Position numbers and translations under genes: made by a program
DNA from: Raphanus sativus
Lineage: Eukaryota > Streptophyta > Magnoliopsida > Brassicales > Brassicaceae
Assembly (NCBI RefSeq): GCF_000801105.2
Contig: NC_079519.1
Location: 12,894,668-12,958,667, forward strand
Length of the DNA: 64,000 nt
Direction: 5' to 3'
Notes under the pieces: model-generated
What the model was told of the DNA's origin: nothing
What the model saw: the letters and a program-made list of their open reading frames with translations, nothing else
Database searches by the model: none
Shown here: positions 12,177-22,709 of the stretch, in pieces
Position numbering within the stretch: the first letter of the stretch is position 1
How the letters are laid out: each line of letters starts with the position of its first letter

Positions 12177-12616
12177 AGATCTGAAGGCTATTGATCTGAA
12201 ACTTTTCAACTTCTCTTCTTTGTTTTGGGAATTTGTTTTCTATTCTCTGCATTTTTCTCAAAAAATCTCTTATCTCTCTATCTGTATAATCTGCAAGAGG
12301 GCCAACCAGTTAAAAAGTTTTTTTTTGAAAAGTTTGAAGAGAAATCCAACTTGGCTGAAGAGAAATCCAGTCTGGCTGAGGATAAATCCAGCCCTGGTGG
12401 TAAAGCCTCTTGCAAACAAAAATCTTGCAATTTGTCTATCTATTTCTTCTGTTTTGGGGTTGGGGTTTGTTCTCTGAAGTTTGATCTTTGTGTGTTGCTG
12501 AACTATTGGATTCACCGAAAATAAATTCACAGAAAAATCAGAAAGAAACACTTGAGAGATTGTGAGACTTTGGCTATTCATATTTGTGCTAATTTTTTTT
12601 TGTTGAGATTGTAACA

Positions 12617-14870
12617 ATGGCTGGAGATATCAGTAAAAGAAAGGAGGCACCAATTGTGACTTTTAATAAATTGCAGATGGAAGCAATGATGTCTAAGATC
12701 ATGAAAAGAATGAAAAAGATTGATCTTTTACAAAAAAACATGCTGATGTTCTGTTTGGTAATGTTTCTTAGGTTCAGATGGATGCTAAGATTAAAATGAG
12801 GAGCATGATACCATCTTTCTGTGGCAGAAATGACCATGCTGGCTACTTGGAGTGGGAGCAGAAAATGGAACTTGTTTTTGATGGCCAAGCTATTCAGAAA
12901 ACAAAAAGGTTAGATTGGCTACATCAGAGTTTGTGGGGATGTGATATGCTCTATATTTTACCCTATTTAGCCTATAAGTTTCATGTGTTTTCAAAGGTTT
13001 TATATGCATTTCATAGTTCTTTTAGAGATATCTCAGGTTTAGGTAATGATGATTATGGAGTATTTTGAGATCTTTTGGGGAGATATTACATTTCACTCGC
13101 GGAGCTGACTACTGAAGAGAGTATCGACCGATGCATCAACATCGGCATCGACCGATAGAGAATCACACGCGTCGATCGATTAAGCACTAGCCACACCGAT
13201 CGATACAGAGCTAATCGCGATTAATGGAGATTAGAAGATTTACGAGTTTTACTCAAAATATATCATATTTGCATTATACACCTTGGCCGCCTGTTAGGCC
13301 ATTCTATTAGGGTTTTTGTACCATTTAAATAATGATGCACTAAGAAGAGAAGAAGTAAGCAATCGAGGAGGCTACAAGCAAGTCACCAAAGTCATCACCA
13401 AGGAGAGAAGTAATAGCTTAGAGAGTCAGTTTGAGAAGAAGATACCTACCTTGGTGAGAGAGATCTGAGCTGCATAAACAGAAAAGATCTTGAACTCGTT
13501 TTGTTTTCTTACTCTATTTTCATTAAGTTTTATTTAAGTATTATTCAGACCATCATGATCATGCTTCTTATGAATATGCCTGAATAGTCTTGTTGTTAGA
13601 TTAGGTTTACTAAAGGTAGATTTATGTATTGATGTTCATAACATGACTATTAGGGTGTTTTAATAGTTCTTTCATTCTAGTTGCACTTAATGCTAAGTAA
13701 AGGAATTGATCATCCTTGACTTAGATCTTAGGTTTAATTTGTGCAAGCAACAGTATGGTAAATTGCCTGAAAATAAACTAGACTGATCTTATTAATTAGC
13801 TAAAAATGAAAGTTGCCCTAGTTAATCTGAGAACCTATCAACCTGCTCGGTAAAGCTTACTGGAAGGATAATCGATCGATACTACGTTAGAGTCATCGAC
13901 CAATTATCTGAAAGGCTTATCGATCGATTGTCATAAAGTTACATCGATCAATGCTTTCTCAAGATGGAACAAGAGACAGCTGACTGTCTTGAGATCCAGC
14001 TATTAGAAAATAATATAGATTGTTCTTAAGAGATAAGTTCGACAACAATCACATTTAAAACCCTTATAATCCCTAAAAACAGCATACTTGTCATACCTAA
14101 AGGTTTACCTTGATCTAGCTACTTTCCCGAATTGATAACAAACCTCATTATCTGAAATCAAACAATTGTCCTGTTCGTCGATCGATATACGCTTCTTAAT
14201 ATCGATCGATTTTCCTGTCTACACTTGAATTCATTTAAGTTACTGCTTTAAAACTTTTCAATCTAGCTTTATTTCGACGACTATAAGATCTATTGTGTAA
14301 TCCAAGAGTCTCTGTGGATCCGATCCCTAAATACTACAACTTGACCTCTTTTGATGAGAGTAAGGTTACTCTAAGGTAATTTGAGTACGTATCAGGATGC
14401 CATTCAATGGTGGGATCAGCTTGTTAATATCAGAAGAAGGACAGGAGAAGCACAAGTGGCATCCTGGTTCGAGCTGAAACACTTCATGAAGAAACACTTT
14501 GTTTCTGGTAACTATAGCAGAAAACAACTGAGACATGCCAAAGAAGAGACCAGACCTTGCCACGATCCTGATCACCCAAAAAAGTCTCAGTCACATAAGC
14601 AAAAAAAGCCGAACCCACGTCCTCTCTCAAGAGTCAATGAACCACTGTGTTCTAAGAAGAAATCAGCTAATCAAGAGCACAGAAAAGAAACAGTTTTCTT
14701 AGCCAAGAAACTCATAAGATTGAAACTGCAACTTCTGATTGTGCTAACGATTCTTATTTTTATCATGATAGGGAGTATATGGGAGTTGAAGAACCTAGGG
14801 AGCTTGAGGAAACACGTGGAGACCACACTAAAGAGGAAAAAGAAGTCTCAGATTGCTTACCATGGTTGAA
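12617..14870 (+). pseudogene. Gypsy gag, copy 1, split by a solo LTR
   Basis: Starts MAGDISKRKEAP. The gag core appears at about 12778-12941 (CGRNDHAGYLEWEQKMELVF), is cut by the solo LTR 12942-14394, and resumes at 14395 (AIQWWDQLV, SWFELKHFMKKHFVSGNYS). A frameshift lies near 12740-12780, where copy 2 still reads straight through. This is Retrotrans_gag-type capsid sequence. A Lys-rich linker follows without a clear zinc knuckle. It cannot make a full-length protein. Confidence 0.8.
12942..14394. mobile_element. Solo LTR (1,453 bp) inserted in gypsy gag
   Basis: Begins TGATATGCTC and ends ACGTATCA (TG...CA with short inverted ends). It is flanked by the perfect 5-bp TSD GGATG (12937-12941 and 14395-14399). 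The empty site is visible in gag copy 2 near 22212-22220. It has no internal coding. ATCGATCGAT-like words recur near 13110-13200, 13870-13950 and 14170-14210. It is most likely a solo LTR left by recombination, of a family not represented elsewhere in the window. Confidence 0.9.
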
Positions 14871-16172
14871 AGACCAAGGAGAAACAAAGCTGCTGGAAAA
14901 ATATGAGAGTTATTTTCTCTGTTTTGAACTTTTACATAAAGTTACACCTGATTATGATAAACTAACTTATCTTAAACCGGTGCAACCGAGTAGCATTTTC
15001 TTAGTGTCTCAGGTCTCAGAAGACCACTCACCAGAAACAAAACAGAAGAGTTTAACAGAAAGTGAAGTGTTGGAGCAACAAATAAGCTTGGAACCAGAAA
15101 CAACTCATGCGCCTTTGCCGCCAAGTTCACAAGAGCACTGTAAGGAATTTGATCTGATTAATTACTGCCTGATTTTTTGTTATGGTTAGTTCAGTGATGT
15201 AAAACGTTTTGGTCTGGAAAAAATAAAATAATTTTGTGTTTCAAGCTCTGGTTTTGATAACATGATTAATTCTTTTAAAGTGTTCGAACCTGATAAACTC
15301 TCTGATCAAAAACATTTTCAATATGGAAATAAAAATAATTCTGGTCTTGTTTTGAGTTTTGATCAGTTTATGAAACATAACAGATGCCTTGATCACTCTA
15401 AAAACACTAGAGTTTGTTCTGTAACAATCTGACTTCTGTTTCAGAAAACCTTGTGAATCTTTTTCTTGTTTTAAAGATAATGGCTTTGATCTGAGTTTTC
15501 AAGTCATAAACTGATCACTGGTGGGTTGTTTGCATCTGCTGATGCCTTGAACAAACCATGGAAGTTGCAGAAACTGAAGGCACTTAGTGTTGAAACTAAG
15601 TTTGTTCTTGATTCTGATTTGAAACTTGCTAGTTTTTGTTCTGAAAAGCATGTTGAGACTTTGATAAATAATTCTCGGTTTGAACTTGATTTTTTGTGTT
15701 ATGAATTTGACAAACTTGTGCATGTTCTGAAGCTGTTGTTTAAGTACTATGTTATCTTGTGCCTTGATACCATTCTGGTGTACAATACTTACTTTTAAAG
15801 GCATTATGATGATCTGAAACGTGTGCTACATGTTCTAAGGAAGAAATGCTTGATATTCGGTCTGAAAAAGAACATGTATTGCACATATAACACTGCATAT
15901 GCAGGCTTTGTTTTGAGTTTCCAGGAACAGCAGGATCTGTCCCAAAGGAGTGCGAAGGACGAAAGCATAGACCATGCTTATAAGCCAGAGATTTGGAGAT
16001 GGAATTACTTTAGGAAAATGGCTTCAAAATTCCAACAAATTTTTTGTCCAAAATCTTAGTCTGATGTTTCTTTAAAGCTTATTTTCTTGATCATTTGTCT
16101 CGCTTCTTACTTGTTTCCTTTTGATGTAGGTAATACAGATTTGAGGACAAATCTTTTCAAAGGACGAGGGGA
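14871..16172 (+). pseudogene. Decayed gypsy 3' internal region with reverse-transcriptase scrap
   Basis: Short open stretches only. A plus-strand stretch around 15800-15885 reads like the RT segment after the YxDD region (HYDDLKRVLHVLRKK, then FGLKKNMYC). The last residues before the polypurine tract (TNLFKGRG) match the usual gypsy pol end. Most of protease, RT, RNase H and integrase is missing. The acidic stretch 14930-15180 (SSIFLVSQVSEDHSPETK) is unassigned. Confidence 0.55.
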
Positions 16173-16840
16173 TGATGCAAACATGGTTGAGCCTGATGAC
16201 TATGCGACTAAGGATAAACCAGGATGGCTGAATGGAAAGATTGAAGATGAATCTAAGGTGGAAATGTAGCATGCTGAGCTTATTTCTCACTCAAGTTACA
16301 ATGAAAAACATGTGAAACAAGCTGTAAAAGATGTGATCAGATTCATGGACGAGTTTAGACTTTTCTCAGTCCAAAAGAAGATCACAGACCAAGAAATTGA
16401 AGGAAGCAATGGCTTGCTTGGTTTAGTATGAGCCATAACCAAACCATGTCGAAATTGAAGTGAAGGAATCAGCCAAAATAAACAATTATTGAGTTTTCAA
16501 ACAATTTTAGTTTTAATTAAGTTTTTCTTATTTTCTATAATTTTAGGACTTTTCAATTTCCTTTTTCTCTACTTAAATTCTATTTTGTTTCTGAAAAAAC
16601 CATTCACCTTTTTTATCAAAAATTCTCTCTAAATTTGTGAATCCCTTTCTCATCTTTGAACATTGTTGATTACTAGGAGTTTATTCTCTGATTGCAAAAC
16701 ATGTCTTTGATTGAAATCAGAGTTCATTCTCTTGATCAAATACATATCTATACAAAATTTGATAATTCCATAGATCATCTCTGAAGATCATCCAATCAAT
16801 CCATCCATAACCATCTGAATCAACCCATCTCTCTCCCAAA
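16173..16840 (+). repeat. Gypsy LTR 2, left part (interrupted)
   Basis: Starts TGATGCAAACATGG just after the polypurine tract. It is homologous to 11432-12107 and breaks at 16840 at the CACTA insertion. The LTR resumes at 21330 and ends near 21387, giving about 726 bp without the insert. Confidence 0.85.
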
Positions 16841-17091
16841 CACTACAAGAAAACATCGGTATTCTGAGGAAAATACCGAGGGAAAATGAGTTCCTCGGAA
16901 ATTTCTGACCAAAAATCGAGGAAATACCGAGGAAACCAAGAAATGTGGTTTCCTCGAAATTTCCTCAATTTTTTTTGAAGAAATTTCGAGGAGGACCAAC
17001 TTCCTCGGTATTTTTCGAGGGAATACCGAGGAAACCTCGTTCGTCGGAAAAAACCGACGGATATTTCTAATATTTCGACGACATCTTGTAG

Positions 17092-17148
17092 CCGTTAGAG
17101 AGCCGTTGGGAGAGCCGTTGGGAGAGCCGTTGGGAGAGCCGTTGGGGG
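17092..17148 (+). repeat. 12-bp tandem repeat in CACTA-2
   Basis: GAGCCGTTGGGA is repeated about four times in tandem, preceded by a diverged unit. It lies between the left sub-terminal array and the TATA box of the TnpD remnant. Confidence 0.8.
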
Positions 17149-17225
17149 ATTTTAAAAATTTCGAGGAAATTTCGAGGAAATGTCGGTTTCCCTCGGAATT
17201 TCCTCAGTATGCCGGGAGGATTTCA

Positions 17226-17236
17226 TCTATAAATAC
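17226..17236 (+). promoter_or_regulatory. TATA box of the CACTA-2 transposase
   Basis: CTATAAATACAACC about 80 bp upstream of the ATG at 17314, inside the element, mirroring the arrangement in CACTA-1. Confidence 0.6.
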
Positions 17237-17313
17237 AACCACCCCTCTTCCTCTTCATTCACTTCATTTCTTCTTCTTCTCTCCTACTATTACGAATTTG
17301 ATTCCAAAAAAAC

Positions 17314-18258
17314 ATGTCTTCTTCAAATTATTTTCGTTCTTGGATCGATCGACCTCATTTGGATCCGGACACGAGATTGCTTACGGAAGAATACAATCAA
17401 GGTATAATCAAGTTCATGAGGGTAGCTCGCCGACAACCGGAAGCAGAAACATGTAAGTTAAGATGTCCTTGCTCTAATTGTAAAAATATAAAAGTTATTA
17501 AAGAGTGGGATGTTTGGACTCATCTATATTTAAGTGGGTTTACACGAAGTTACAAAATTTGGTATCATCATGGGGAAACTGATTATGAACTTGGTAGTAC
17601 TAGCGAACCTCAGCCGGCGGTTAGATTAGAAGAACCAATTAGAGCGGATGTAGATTATGGTGTAGGTACTGAGCAGATGATAAATGATCATTTTAGAGGG
17701 GAAGATTTACCCAATGCAGAAGCTAGGAGATTTTATGAAATGTTGGATGCTGGAAAGCAACCATTGTACAAAGGTTGCAGAGATGGTCATTCAGCTTTAT
17801 CATCTGCTATGAGACTGATGGGCATTAAAACAGATTATAACTTGGCTGAAGACTGTGTGGATGCGATAGCTAATTTTGTTAAAGGTATTCTACCTGAGGA
17901 TAATGTAGCTCCAGGTTCATACTACGAGGTTCAAAAACTCGTAGCTGGGGTTGGTTTATCTTATCAGGTAATAGATGTATGCAGCGATAACTGCATGATT
18001 TATTGGAGGGCGGATGACCAGCGGACTACATGCAAATTTTGTGGGAAGCCTCGTTATAAAGATACGAGTGGAAGAGTTCCAGTGCCATATAAAAGGATGT
18101 GGTATTTGCCTTTGACGGAAAGGTTGCAGAGGTTGTATCTTTCGGAACGCACAGCGCAACGAATGAGATGGCATGCGGAGCACTCAACAGATGGTGAGAT
18201 TAGACATCCTTCAGATGCAAAAGCGTGGAAACATTTCCAATCAACTATTTTTCATTAA
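17314..18258 (+). pseudogene. CACTA TnpD-type transposase, N-terminal remnant
   Basis: 314 residues. Transpos_assoc domain with LRCPCSNCKN near residues 45-55, then the beginning of Transposase_21 (VIDVCSDNCMIYW, CKFCGKPRY, VPYKRMWYLPL, MRWHAEHS, HPSDAKAWKHFQS). Family members run to roughly 1,000 residues. Here the catalytic core, DUF4218 and DUF4216 are absent and the frame ends in a few unrelated codons. The break joins intergenic DNA of the element, so it looks like one internal deletion. The fragment is similar in order and spacing to the CACTA-1 transposase but clearly diverged. It has no catalytic function. Confidence 0.85.
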
Positions 18259-18372
18259 CCCGGCAACCCTAGCCGCCAAACTTTTCGCGAATAAGAGAAT
18301 TTCGAGGAAATTTCGACGACCAACATTAATATTTGTGAGGAAATTTCGACGGACCATTTCCGTCGGACCCCT

Positions 18373-18850
18373 CATAAATTAGGTTTTCATTCTTCTCTTC
18401 CCCATTTCTCTCCTCTCTTCCTCTCTTCCTCTCTTCCTGCGCGGCGGCTCTCTCCACTCCTCTCTTCCTGCGCGCGGCGGCTCTCTTCCTCTCCTCTCCT
18501 CTCCTCTTCTCTCTTCCTCTCGGCCTCCTTCCTCTCCTCTCTCCCTCTCCTCTCTTCCCATGTAAGTTCATCTCTCTTCTCTTCCTCTCTTCATAGATCT
18601 CGAAATTTAGGTTGTTAGAAAGGAAATTCAAGGATTGAATGGATAGCTTAGGATTTTCATGTTTGGATTGTTGTTATATATTTTTTTGATTTATTTTGTG
18701 TTTTGGTTAAAATTGAAAACGTTTTTCATGTTTTCAAACGTTTTTTGATTTTTTAAAACGTTTTTTTATTTTTTAAAACGTTTTTTATTTTTTAAAACGT
18801 TTTTTGATTTTTTAAAACGTTTTTTTATTTTAAAAACTACTTTTTATATA
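18373..18850 (+). repeat. Pyrimidine-rich tract and ACGTTTT-type tandem repeat
   Basis: 18380-18560 is almost pure CTCTTCCTC, resembling a 5' leader. A GTAAGT-like donor follows near 18561, so a leader intron up to the first coding exon near 19141 is likely. Within that intron, 18715-18845 repeats a roughly 20-nt T-rich unit containing TTTTAAAACGTTTTTT about six times. 18850-19130 is low-complexity A/T. Confidence 0.6.
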
Positions 18851-19140
18851 CTAAAACTATTTTTAATTATTAAACTATTTTTAATATATTAAAACTATTT
18901 TTGTAATTATTAAAATATTTTTAATATATTAAAACTTTTTTTGTAATTATTAAACAATTTTTAAATATTAAAAATATTTTTTTATATATTTAAACTTTTT
19001 TGTAATCATTTAATATTTTTTAAATATTTAAACTATTTTTTATATATTTAAACTTTTTTTTTGTTATTATTAAACAATTTTAATATATTAACAAATTAAA
19101 AAAAATTGTATGTATTAAAAAAAAATTATTTATATAAAGG

Positions 19141-20732
19141 TCTCAAGAGGAACATACCCGTTCTCGACAGCGTCGTGGTCGTGGTGGTACGGGGAGCGGC
19201 TCCATTTCGGGTTCCGCATCGCCCCACAGCTCCTACCATACATCTCCCTCTCCATTTCCCTCTCATTCTCCTCCCGCTCCCGGTGTGGCACCCACTCCTG
19301 CTCCTGCTCCTGCTCCTGCTCATCCGGCAATTCTGAGAGTTGCGGAGTTTGTTCGACAGCCGGGTCGTGACCATCTTCCATATCTCACTCAGTATCCATG
19401 TGGATGGGGTCAGACATGGTAATTAAACCTATTTTTTTTTCATTAAAATTTGATTCATTTTAAATAATTAGTTCTTTTTATTAGGTTCGACCGATCCGGG
19501 AACGGGATCAGCGGATGGATCAACCGTATGATGTACTCGGCCCTCGACAATGGACATCCGACTTTCACCGACTTCCCTCTCCAGAAGCAGCATATGTGGT
19601 TTCAACAGTTTGCGGTAAGTATTCTATTTTTTACTTATTTTTTTAATCTTTAATATTAATTTCTACTAATTGTATTTTATTTTCAGCAAGAATTCAACTG
19701 GAATGCCGATGATACGTTGTTTATCTATTACTACTTCTACCATAAAGTTATGGACAACTATGGGAAGCAGATCCACACGTGGAAGAAGAAGTGGGAAATA
19801 AACAAGGTTGGTTTTTATTTATGAAACAATTTTTTAATTTAATAAAATATTTTTTTATTTATTTAACATTTTTTTTAAAGACCCCAAAGGGGATAGACCC
19901 CGACGTCTGGTGGGAGTTGGGTGTGCATTGGAGTAAGAACGAAGTGAGAGCAACTTCTTCCACCAACTCCACCAACCGCAAGAGCGACCGTAAGGGGAAG
20001 GGCATTTACAAGCATAATTTGGGGGCTCAATCTTTATCCAGTCTGGGGGATCGCTTGGTAAGCTTGTCGGTTTTTATTATATTATTTAAGATTCTAATAT
20101 TTTTTTTGTGCATTTCTTTTAATTACTAATGTTTGTTTAATTTATGTTTTTTTCAAGGCGGAAGAAAATGAGGGGGAGCCAGTTGATCATCTCACCCTAA
20201 TAAAGACGGCGTATACCAACAAGAAGACCGGCGAGATTGATGATGGTGTTGTGAGGGATATGGTCACCCTCATCGACAGTCAGATGAAAGACGAAGTGTC
20301 TCAGCTTCAAACCGAGGATGACGATTCGACGGGATCGACCGGCTTGCCTCGGGTTCGGATCAACCAAATCGTTGAAGCGGTAAGTTCTTTTTTTAAAGTT
20401 CAATTCATTTTTATATTATTTAAATTTGACACTTTCTTTTTCAGTCGGTTCCAAAGAAGAAGGGCCGTTTGTTCGGTTTGGCTCGTCGGTCCAACTCGGT
20501 TCCGTCTGCTTCTGCACCACCGTCCTTTGTTGATCAAGAAGTCCTTCTGAGTCAGATGAGGGACAAGGATGCTCGCATATCTGCGTTGGAGTCCATGGTG
20601 GCGAGTCAAGAGGCGGGCTGGGAGGCATAGAGGAAGCTGAACCAGCAAATGATGGCGATGATGAGGAGCATGAACCCGAACGCCAACGTGGAGCTCCCGA
20701 CCATGCCAGACCCGAACGTCCAAAACCCATAG
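19141..20732 (+). pseudogene. CACTA-2 TnpA-like gene (Transposase_24 family)
   Basis: Exons read about 19141-19419 (Ser/Pro-rich, repeated PAPAPAPA), 19485-19615 (ISGWINRMM), 19687-19806 ([20 protein letters not shown]), 19880-20057 ([18 protein letters not shown]), 20158-20380 (TNKKTGEIDDGVV) and 20445-20732 (C-terminal coiled coil). Introns have GTAAGT/GTTGGT-type donors and CAG/AAG acceptors. One in-frame TAG at 20628-20630, replacing what reads as a Gln codon, removes the last 34 residues. Otherwise the gene is open. A weakly truncated but binding-competent protein cannot be excluded. Its role in binding element ends is inferred from the family. Confidence 0.78.
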
Positions 20733-20884
20733 TTTAATTTCTTTCAAAAACTCGAAATGTTTTATTTTGATTTGTATGGCTTTGAAATTTAGATAATATG
20801 TTTTCAATTTAAATTTTAATTTTATATTTTCTAATTTAAATTTTAAAAATATTTTTGTTTTCAAAAAAAATTTTTTAAAAAAAA

Positions 20885-21326
20885 TTATTTTCAATATATT
20901 CCGAGGAACAGCTGTCCTCAGTATATACCGAGGGAAGTTTTCCTCGGAATATTCCGAGGACAGTTTCCTCGAAAATTTTCGAGGGCTACATTCCTCGAAA
21001 ATTTTCGAGGAAACTGTCCCTCGGAATATTCCGAGGAACTGAGTTCCTCGAAAATTTTCTGAGGCCTCTTCCCTCAGTATATACCGAGGGAATGGTTCCT
21101 CAATATATATCGACGACCTCTTCGACGAACGGCTGTCCTCTAAATCTCTTCGGAATTGTTGTTCCTCGAAATTCCGTCACAAAATTTCGAGGAAATTTCG
21201 AGGGAAAATGAAATTTCGAGGAGTTTTTTTCGAGGGACTTTTTCCTCGGTATGTCGTCGGAATACGGTTATTCCGACGACATACCGAGGAAAAAGTCCCT
21301 CAGTATCAGCGTGTTTTCTTGTAGTG
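20885..21326. repeat. CACTA-2 right sub-terminal array with terminal hairpin
   Basis: Alternating CCTCGGAATATTCCGAGGA-type palindromes and TTTTCGAGG words. At 21230-21305 two arms of about 35 bp (CGAGGGACTTTTTCCTCGG and its inverse) face each other across TACGG. Confidence 0.75.
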
Positions 21327-21329
21327 AAA

Positions 21330-21387
21330 CCATCAAATCATCCTTCAAAAGAATCAGAGACAAAAGGATCTCCTCACCAGAGATTCA
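21330..21387 (+). repeat. Gypsy LTR 2, right part
   Basis: Continues LTR 2 after the CACTA element (CCATCAAATCATCC...) to ATTCA, followed by the second primer-binding site at 21393-21404. Confidence 0.8.
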
Positions 21388-21888
21388 TCAAGTGGTATCA
21401 GAGCAGATCTGAAGGCTCGTGATCTGAGTTCGATTCTGAAACTTTTCAACTTCTCTTCTTTGTTTTGGGAATCTTTTTTCTATTCTCTGCAATTTTCTCA
21501 AAAATCTCTTATATTTTTATCTGTATAATCTCCAAGAGGGGCAATCAGTTTAAAAAAATATATTTTTTCTTTGAAAAGTTGAAGAGAAATCCAACTTGGC
21601 TGAAGAAAAATCCAACCTGGCTGAGGAAAAATCCAGCCTGGCTGAGAAAAAAATCCAATCCTGGTGTTAAAGCCTCTTGCAAACAAAAATCTTGCAATCT
21701 GTCTATCTATTTCTTCTGTTTTGGGGTTGGGGTTTGTTCTCTGAAGTTTGATCTTTGTTTGTTGTTGAGCTATTGGATTCACAGAAAAAAATTTACAGAA
21801 AATAAGTGAGAAACAGTTGAGAGATTTTGAGGCTTTGGCTATTCATATGTGTGCTAATTTTTTTTTTTTGAGATTGTAACATGAAATC

Positions 21889-22701
21889 ATGGCTGTAGTT
21901 GTCAGTAAAAGAAAGGAGGCATCAACTGTGACTTTTAAAAAATTGCAGATGGAAGCAATGATGTCTAAGATCATGAAAAGAATGAAAAAGACCGATCTTT
22001 TACAAAAGAAACATGCTGATGATTTCTTTGGTAATGTTTCTCAGGTTCAGATGGATGCTAAGATTAAAAGGAGGAGCATGATACAATTTTTATGTGGCAG
22101 AAATGACCATACTGACTACTTGGATTGGGAGCAGAAAATGGAACTTGTCTTTGAAAGCCAAAATTATTCAGAAAACAAAAAGGTTAGATTGGTTACATCA
22201 GAGTTCTGTGGGGATGGCATTCAATGGTGGGATCAACTTGTTAATACCAGAAGAAGGACAAGAAAAGCACAAGTTGCATCCTAGTTTGAGTTGAAACACT
22301 TCACGAAGAAACATTTTGTTTCTGGTAACTACAGCAGAAAACAACTGAGACAGGCCAAAGAAGAGACCAGACGTTGTCATGATCCTGATCACCCAAAAAA
22401 GTCTCAGACACATAAGCAAAAAAATCCAAACCTCAGGAGTCAATGAGCCACTGTGTTCTAAGAAGAAAACAGCTATTCAAGAGCACATAAAAAATCAAAT
22501 TTTCTTAGCCGAGAAACTCATAAGATTGAAACAGCAACTTCTGATTGTGCTAATGATTCTTATTTTTTGTCATGACAAGGAATATATGGGAGTTGAAGAA
22601 ACCTAAAGAGCTTGAGAAAACACGTGGAGACCACACTAAATAGGAGAAATAAGTCTCAGATTGCTTGCCATGGTTGAAAAAGCAAAGAGAAACAAAGTTG
22701 C
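21889..22701 (+). pseudogene. Gypsy gag, copy 2, truncated
   Basis: Reads MAVVVSKRKEASTVTF and runs without the copy-1 frameshift through YLDWEQKMELVF and GIQWWDQLVNTRRRT to a TAG at 22282-22284, where copy 1 has the Trp codon. Homology continues in frame (FELKHFTKKHFVSGNYS) and ends abruptly at about 22701. It preserves the empty site of the solo LTR found in copy 1. Confidence 0.8.
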
Positions 22702-22709
22702 TATAAGAA

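Larger units (their letters stand above)
16841..21326 (+). mobile_element. CACTA transposon 2, internally deleted
   Basis: Left end CACTACAAGAAAACATCGG, right end the inverse of CACTACAAGAAAACACGC. The 3-bp TSD AAA (16838-16840 and 21327-21329) interrupts gypsy LTR 2. Sub-terminal arrays here use a different word set (CCTCGGAAT, TTTCGAGGAAA) from CACTA-1, so it is a separate family. It contains the N-terminal third of a TnpD gene and a nearly complete Transposase_24 gene. The rest of TnpD is deleted. Confidence 0.93.
11432..22701 (+). mobile_element. Tandem Ty3/gypsy element: LTR-internal-LTR-internal, nested
   Basis: Two copies of a roughly 727-bp LTR are followed each time by the same initiator-Met-type primer-binding site TGGTATCAGAGC and the same leader and gag. 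The polypurine tract AAAGGACGAGGGGA at 16159-16172 abuts LTR 2. Thus one element's 3' LTR also serves as the 5' LTR of a second internal region, the usual footprint of LTR-LTR recombination. The second internal region is truncated at about 22701, and no third LTR is present. A solo LTR and a second CACTA element are inserted inside. Pol is almost entirely absent, so the element was already non-autonomous. Confidence 0.85.

Noticed and set aside
12220..12617. Short frames with repeated WLKRNPTWL / GFLFSQ
   Set aside because: Gypsy leader region with a small AAATCCAGC-type repeat between the primer site and gag. Not coding.
18326..18631. Long minus-strand frames rich in Arg/Glu/Gly
   Set aside because: They are the complement of a pure CTCTTCC tract in the CACTA-2 leader. 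Low complexity, no domain.
20400..20894. Minus-strand frames over the TnpA-like C-terminus
   Set aside because: Antisense shadows of the plus-strand Transposase_24 exon and its AT-rich tail.
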